Source of the DNA: Nostoc sp. NMS2
Lineage (GTDB): Bacteria > Cyanobacteriota > Cyanobacteriia > Cyanobacteriales > Nostocaceae
Reading direction: 5' to 3'
Length of the DNA stretch: 64,000 nt
NCBI RefSeq assembly: GCF_017115105.1
Contig: NZ_JABXKH010000163.1
Location: 19,214 to 83,213 of the forward strand
Below the pieces are notes generated by a model, which was not told the DNA's origin, did no database searches, and worked only from the letters and a program-made list of their open reading frames with translations. Positions 59,717 through 64,000 of the stretch are shown piece after piece. The position numbers and the translations under genes were made by a program. Positions within the stretch are counted from its first letter, which is position 1, and each line of letters begins with the position of its first letter.

Positions 59717-60200
59717 CTCAAAATTGGATAGCTCCTGAGAAACTCTTTGCTGTAAGCAACCCTAAAATTAGTTTACAACTTGCGCGAAAACTTGGTTAAA
59801 CCAACAATAAGGATATAGGCATTTTCAATCCAGTGAAATACAGGTATGGAAATAGACCTAACCCCCTTTCCGAAGCGAGAAGGGGAAAAAATTCAAAGCC
59901 TCTCTCCGAAAAGGCAATGTAAGTGAGTTAAAGATTGTACCTCACTCGATCGAGAATTGCTATAAATAATTAATAGATTAATTAATTTATAATCCAGTCG
60001 GATTTTACAGCTACACTAAACAGGGTTGCTCGTACTTTATGAAAGTTTAAAGATATTTGGTTGACGAAAACTAAACTTTCAGTATAAAAAAGATTTGCAA
60101 ACAACCGATTACCAGTAATGCTTTCATCATAAAAGTAAGCTAAACTTTTATAGCCAAATATTGCCTAAAAATATTTCATAATTAAAGGGAGAACATCCCA
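59717..60200. other. 484-base intergenic stretch upstream of acnB
   Basis: CCCCCTTCCGAAGCGAGAAG and CCTCTCTCCGAAAAGGCA (about 59865-59925) are dispersed repeat DNA related to the interior of the element at 57411. The rest is AT-rich and should hold the acnB promoter; AAAGGGAGAAC is its ribosome site. No gene. Confidence 0.55.
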
Positions 60201-62876
60201 ATGGAGAACACAAGAATGCTAGAACAATACCGTAAGCATGTTGCGGAACGCGCCCAACTCGGTATTCCCCCTTTACCATTGGATGCGAAGCAAACCTCAG
60301 AATTATGTGAATTACTGAAAAATCCGCCAAAGGGTCAAGAGGAGATATTATTACATCTATTAAGCGATCGCGTTTCTCCTGGTGTTGATCCAGCAGCTTA
60401 TGTCAAAGCTGGATTTCTCACCGCCATTGCTAAGGAGGAAATCACTAGTCCACTGATTGCGCCCATCGAAGCAGTGCAATTGCTGGGCACAATGATAGGT
60501 GGTTACAACGTGCAATCTTTAATCGATTTGCTGCAATTGCCCACCGTATCCCTCTCAGACTCATCCGAAACACCTCTGGTAATGGGTGGACAAGGAAAGG
60601 AACCCATCGCCGCCTATGCCGCCAACGCCTTAAGCAAAATCCTCTTGGTGTACGATGCCTTCCACGATGTTTTAGAGTTGTCTAAAACTAATCCTTTCGC
60701 CAAGCGGGTGATAGACTCTTGGGCGGAAGCTGAATGGTTTACCCTTCGCCCCACAGTTCCAGAAGCGATTACTGTCACCGTTTTTAAAGTTCCTGGCGAA
60801 ACCAACACCGACGATTTATCCCCTGCCCAAAGCGCCACAACTCGCCCAGATATTCCTTTACACGCCTTAGTGATGTTAGAGTCACGGCAACCGGGAAGCT
60901 TGGCAACCATTGCTGAGTTGAAGCAAAAAGGGCATCCCGTAGCTTACGTGGGCGATGTAGTTGGTACTGGTTCCTCGCGTAAATCTGCCATCAACTCCGT
61001 ATTGTGGCATACAGGAAATAATATCCCTTTTGTGCCAAACAAACGCGCTGGGGGTTATGTTTTAGGTGGTGCGATCGCGCCAATCTTCTTTAACACAGCA
61101 GAAGATGCCGGTGCTTTGCCTATTCAGTGCGATGTCACCAAACTAGAAACCGGCATGGTAATTACCATCCATCCCTACAAAGGCGAAATTACAAACGAAG
61201 CAGGCGAAGTCATTTCCACCTTTGACCTCAAACCTGATACCATCCTCGATGAAGTCCGCGCAGGTGGACGCATCCCCCTACTTATCGGCCGTACCCTCAC
61301 CGACAAAACTCGTCTTGCACTCGGTTTAGAACCCAGCACCGTTTTCACCCGTCCCCAGCAAGCCTTTGATACAGGTAAAGGCTACACCTTGGCACAGAAA
61401 ATGGTAGGTAAAGCTTGCGGATTACCTGGTGTGCGTCCCGGCACATCCTGCGAACCCATTATTACCACCGTTGGTTCCCAAGATACCACAGGCCCCATGA
61501 CCCGCGACGAATTGACAGAACTCGCCTGTCTTGGTTTCAGTGCAGACTTAGTTATCCAAAGTTTCTGCCACACAGCTGCTTATCCCAAACCAGTAGACAT
61601 CAAAACCCATCACGAACTCCCCGATTTCTTTGCCTCTCGTGGCGGTGTCGCCCTCCGTCCCGGTGATGGTATCATCCACTCTTGGTTAAATCGGATGCTG
61701 CTACCCGACACCGTAGGAACTGGCGGCGACTCACACACCCGCTTCCCCTTGGGTATTTCCTTCCCCGCCGGTTCGGGATTAGTGGCCTTTGCAGCCGCCT
61801 TGGGTGTCATGCCTTTAGATATGCCAGAGTCAGTATTGGTAAGATTTAAAGGTGAATTGCAACCAGGTATCACCCTGCGCGATGTCGTAAATGCCATACC
61901 CTACGTGGCAATTCAAAAAGGTTTGTTGACAGCAGAGAAACAGAATAAGAAAAACGTTTTCTCTGGGCGAATTCTGGAAATAGAAGGTTTACCAGATTTA
62001 AAAGTTGAACAAGCCTTTGAACTCACTGATGCTAGCGCCGAACGTTCTTGTGCCGGATGCACAATTAAGCTGAGTGTAGAGACAATTTCGGAATATCTGC
62101 GTTCTAACGTAGCGCTGCTAAAAAATATGATAGCACGGGGCTATCACGATCCGCGTACCATGCTGCGCCGTGTGGCAAAAATGGAAGAATGGTTAGCAAA
62201 TCCCGTGTTATTAGAAGGCGATGCTGATGCCGAATATGCCGAAATAATTGAAATTGATTTAAACGAAATCAAAGAACCAATTGTTGCTGCTCCCAATGAC
62301 CCTGATAATGTTAAATTATTATCGGAAGTTGCTAACGATCCAGTGCAAGAAGTATTCGTCGGTTCTTGTATGACGAATATCGGTCATTATCGCGCAACAG
62401 CGAAAGTTTTAGAAGGTGCAGGTGAAGTAAAAACTCGCCTGTGGATAGCACCACCAACGCGCATGGATGAACACCAATTAAAAGAAGAAGGTGTATACAG
62501 CGTTTTTGGGGCTGCGGGTGCTAGAACAGAAATGCCCGGATGCAGTTTGTGCATGGGTAATCAAGCGCGAGTTGCTGATGGCACAACGGTATTTTCTACC
62601 TCTACCCGCAACTTCAATAATCGCATGGGTAAAGATGCGCGAGTGTATCTTGGTTCAGCAGAGTTAGCCGCAGTTTGTGCGCTGCTGGGACGGCTGCCGA
62701 CAGTGCAGGAATATTTGGATATTGTGGCGAGTAGAATTCATCCTTTTGCAGATGATTTGTATCGCTATTTGAACTTTGATCAAATCGCCGGTTTTGAGGA
62801 TGAAGGGCGTGTGATTGCGTTGGAAGATATGCCGAGGCTTGAGGATATTTTGGGTATGCCGACTGTGGCGAGGTAG
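60201..62876 (+). CDS. acnB: Bifunctional aconitate hydratase 2 / 2-methylisocitrate dehydratase AcnB
   Basis: An 891-residue AcnB, which interconverts citrate and isocitrate for 2-oxoglutarate supply (the ammonium acceptor). Domain order is the AcnB type: HEAT-like N-terminus (1-160), swivelling domain 4 (170-390; GDVVGTGSSRKSAINS near 255), then the catalytic core. Fe-S ligands are Cys in VGSCMTNIGHYRA (about 722) and GCSLCMGNQARV (about 780 and 783). GGDSHTRFPLGISFPAGSG is also conserved. AcnB is the usual cyanobacterial aconitase. A strong terminator follows. Confidence 0.97.
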   Translation: MENTRMLEQYRKHVAERAQLGIPPLPLDAKQTSELCELLKNPPKGQEEILLHLLSDRVSPGVDPAAYVKAGFLTAIAKEEITSPLIAPIEAVQLLGTMIGGYNVQSLIDLLQLPTVSLSDSSETPLVMGGQGKEPIAAYAANALSKILLVYDAFHDVLELSKTNPFAKRVIDSWAEAEWFTLRPTVPEAITVTVFKVPGETNTDDLSPAQSATTRPDIPLHALVMLESRQPGSLATIAELKQKGHPVAYVGDVVGTGSSRKSAINSVLWHTGNNIPFVPNKRAGGYVLGGAIAPIFFNTAEDAGALPIQCDVTKLETGMVITIHPYKGEITNEAGEVISTFDLKPDTILDEVRAGGRIPLLIGRTLTDKTRLALGLEPSTVFTRPQQAFDTGKGYTLAQKMVGKACGLPGVRPGTSCEPIITTVGSQDTTGPMTRDELTELACLGFSADLVIQSFCHTAAYPKPVDIKTHHELPDFFASRGGVALRPGDGIIHSWLNRMLLPDTVGTGGDSHTRFPLGISFPAGSGLVAFAAALGVMPLDMPESVLVRFKGELQPGITLRDVVNAIPYVAIQKGLLTAEKQNKKNVFSGRILEIEGLPDLKVEQAFELTDASAERSCAGCTIKLSVETISEYLRSNVALLKNMIARGYHDPRTMLRRVAKMEEWLANPVLLEGDADAEYAEIIEIDLNEIKEPIVAAPNDPDNVKLLSEVANDPVQEVFVGSCMTNIGHYRATAKVLEGAGEVKTRLWIAPPTRMDEHQLKEEGVYSVFGAAGARTEMPGCSLCMGNQARVADGTTVFSTSTRNFNNRMGKDARVYLGSAELAAVCALLGRLPTVQEYLDIVASRIHPFADDLYRYLNFDQIAGFEDEGRVIALEDMPRLEDILGMPTVAR

Positions 62877-62918
62877 GTAATAATTAACATGAAATGCCCC
62901 AGATTTTGATCTGTGGCT

Positions 62919-62954
62919 ACATTAAAAAGCCCGCTAATGTGGGCTTTTTAATGT
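62919..62954 (+). terminator. Strong terminator after acnB
   Basis: ACATTAAAAAGCCC and GGGCTTTTTAATGT pair perfectly around a GCTAATGT loop; the T run is within the stem. 43 bases after the stop. Confidence 0.88.
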
Positions 62955-63032
62955 AAATCCCTCACATTGAAGTCTTTGATAATACAAAAAATTAGTTATT
63001 ATCGTATATGATACATAAAGCAAATAACAAGC

Positions 63033-63944
63033 ATGAAAGCATCAGAAACAACTCTCCGTAACTTACTAGAAGGTGGTAAACAGTTTCAAATACCTCTTTT
63101 TCAGCGACCATACTCTTGGAAAAAAGAAAACTGGGAGACTATGTGGGAAGATTTGATGAGTCTTTATAATGATGATGAAAAAGGTTTTTATTTTCTTGGG
63201 CCTATAGTAACCCAAGCTAAACTTGGAACTGCTGATGGTATAAGTCGATATATTGTTATAGACGGACAACAACGTTTTACAACTCTTAGCATTCTTTTGG
63301 CGGCATTAAGAAACTATCTCAAGAAATCTGACAAACAAATAGCAGAACAGATACATGAATTTTTTTTGATAAATAAGTATCAAAAGAATGATGATTTTTA
63401 TAAAGTGTTGCCTACTCAGGATGACTGCGACGCATATAAAAGCATTATCGATAGTAAGATAGCTAAGGGTAAAAATAAAGAATTACAATCAGGAGCAATA
63501 CATGAAGCTTATAAATTTTTTGATGGCAAGCTGAAGAAGCCTTTTGCAGATGATGATATTTTGTTAGATTTTGCAAAATTTAAAAATATTATTTTAGAAC
63601 GTTTAGTATTAGTAAATATTACTTCTGATAACAACGATAATCCATATCTTATTTTTGAGAGTTTGAACAATAAAGGAGAAGAATTAACCCAAGCAGATTT
63701 AGTTCGTAACTATATTAACTATATATTTATGAAGTTACCTTCTGAAGAGAGAGATGAAGTTTATAACAGCGAGTGGTTGCCTCTTCAAGAAAGTTTTAAA
63801 TTAAACATGAAGCAAAAAGAATATGCAGACGAACTAACTAAGGCATTTTGGTTTTATTTGCGTAAAGATGGAGAGGCAGTTAATGAAAAAGCCGTTTATA
63901 AATCAATTAAACAACCAGGGTTAGCGCGTCTCAAACCCTATTGA
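63033..63944 (+). CDS. DUF262-domain protein (GmrSD-like), C-terminus apparently cut by an insertion
   Basis: A 303-residue frame. IPLFQRPYSWKKENWETMW near 20, FYFLGPIV, VIDGQQRFTTLSILLAALRN near 77 and FESLNNKGEELTQADLVRNY near 205 are the DUF262 hallmarks, the ParB/Srx-like nucleotide-sensing half of GmrSD-type enzymes that restrict modified phage DNA. Family proteins are usually 500-700 residues, with a C-terminal DUF1524 HNH nuclease part. Here the natural sequence stops near VYKSIKQ (about 63917) and is followed by CAGGGTTAGCGCGTCTCAAA and a TGA, probably the edge of a mobile element running off the window. Confidence 0.85.
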   Translation: MKASETTLRNLLEGGKQFQIPLFQRPYSWKKENWETMWEDLMSLYNDDEKGFYFLGPIVTQAKLGTADGISRYIVIDGQQRFTTLSILLAALRNYLKKSDKQIAEQIHEFFLINKYQKNDDFYKVLPTQDDCDAYKSIIDSKIAKGKNKELQSGAIHEAYKFFDGKLKKPFADDDILLDFAKFKNIILERLVLVNITSDNNDNPYLIFESLNNKGEELTQADLVRNYINYIFMKLPSEERDEVYNSEWLPLQESFKLNMKQKEYADELTKAFWFYLRKDGEAVNEKAVYKSIKQPGLARLKPY

Positions 63945-64000
63945 CAGAGGGATTATGGCAGAGGGTCTGAGTTTGGGAGAGCCGCAGCCAAAACAGAAAC
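63917..64000. mobile_element. Probable left end of an insertion element (runs off the window)
   Basis: The sequence from CAGGGTTAGCGCGTCTCAAA onward is GC-richer than the AT-rich DUF262 gene it follows and breaks its reading frame. GGGTTTGAGACGCG-like ends are typical of insertion elements, but without the rest this is inference. Confidence 0.4.

Noticed and set aside
1..64000. tRNA and rRNA genes, riboswitches
   Set aside because: I looked for T-loop-like GGTTCGA(A/T)TCC, anti-SD regions and common riboswitch cores and saw none; GGTTCGG matches belong to MITE ends. A covariance search could still find something.

Overview
The window comes from a filamentous, probably heterocyst-forming cyanobacterium close to Nostoc/Anabaena. 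Supporting signs are the very frequent HIP1 octamer GCGATCGC, many heptamer tandem repeats (the STRR type known from this group) between genes, two genes of the Mo-dependent nitrogenase C-terminal family, a CyaB-type GAF-PAS-adenylate cyclase, a giant Ser/Thr-kinase/histidine-kinase hybrid, and a CcdA/Ccs1 (system II) cytochrome c pair. It looks chromosomal, with housekeeping genes (pgk, acnB, queF, SRP RNA) separated by long intergenic stretches full of small mobile elements.

Layout. 1-11 kb: signalling on the minus strand (cyclase and a 2361-residue hybrid kinase). 11-15 kb: ccdA-ccs1 and pstS on the plus strand, then a nested inverted-repeat element and queF. 15-20 kb: small cyanobacterial proteins, a phasin-like protein, the SRP RNA gene (minus strand, 16532-16625), YciI, proline iminopeptidase, a DUF4232 lipoprotein and a GH25 muramidase. 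20-29 kb: two Nudix genes, an RsmB-type methyltransferase, a DUF2157/GDYXXLXY membrane pair, UspA, Pgk, and a two-gene AAA-ATPase + DUF4276 (TOPRIM-like) operon that is the best defence-like candidate. 29-38 kb: a 13-unit 21-bp repeat, MalK-type and fused DppD-DppF-type ABC ATPases (both carrying in-frame repeat-derived insertions), an FAD monooxygenase, an SSB with an internal DDIPF motif, a group II intron-like RNA fragment, an HNH endonuclease gene broken by a MITE, a transposase remnant and an aldolase. 39-45 kb: an MCE/Mla-type lipid-transport pair, then the arsM-pit-arsS arsenosugar cluster. 45-54 kb: an OmpR-type regulator, two paralogous nitrogenase-associated proteins, methyltransferase, GNAT, a GIY-YIG protein followed by a YARHG-domain kinase, a frameshifted cupin and a creatininase-family amidohydrolase. 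54-64 kb: nested MITEs, a CPBP protease, DUF3326, a 59-residue protein, a 2Fe-2S ferredoxin, hypothetical proteins, acnB and a DUF262 gene that appears to be cut off by an insertion at the window end.

The strongest general theme is repeat invasion. At least five families of short inverted-repeat elements are visible, some nested and two with clear target duplications. Several repeats have entered coding sequence or supply start or stop codons. I found no tRNA, rRNA or CRISPR array. Coordinates of domains are counted by eye and are approximate; no homology search could be run.
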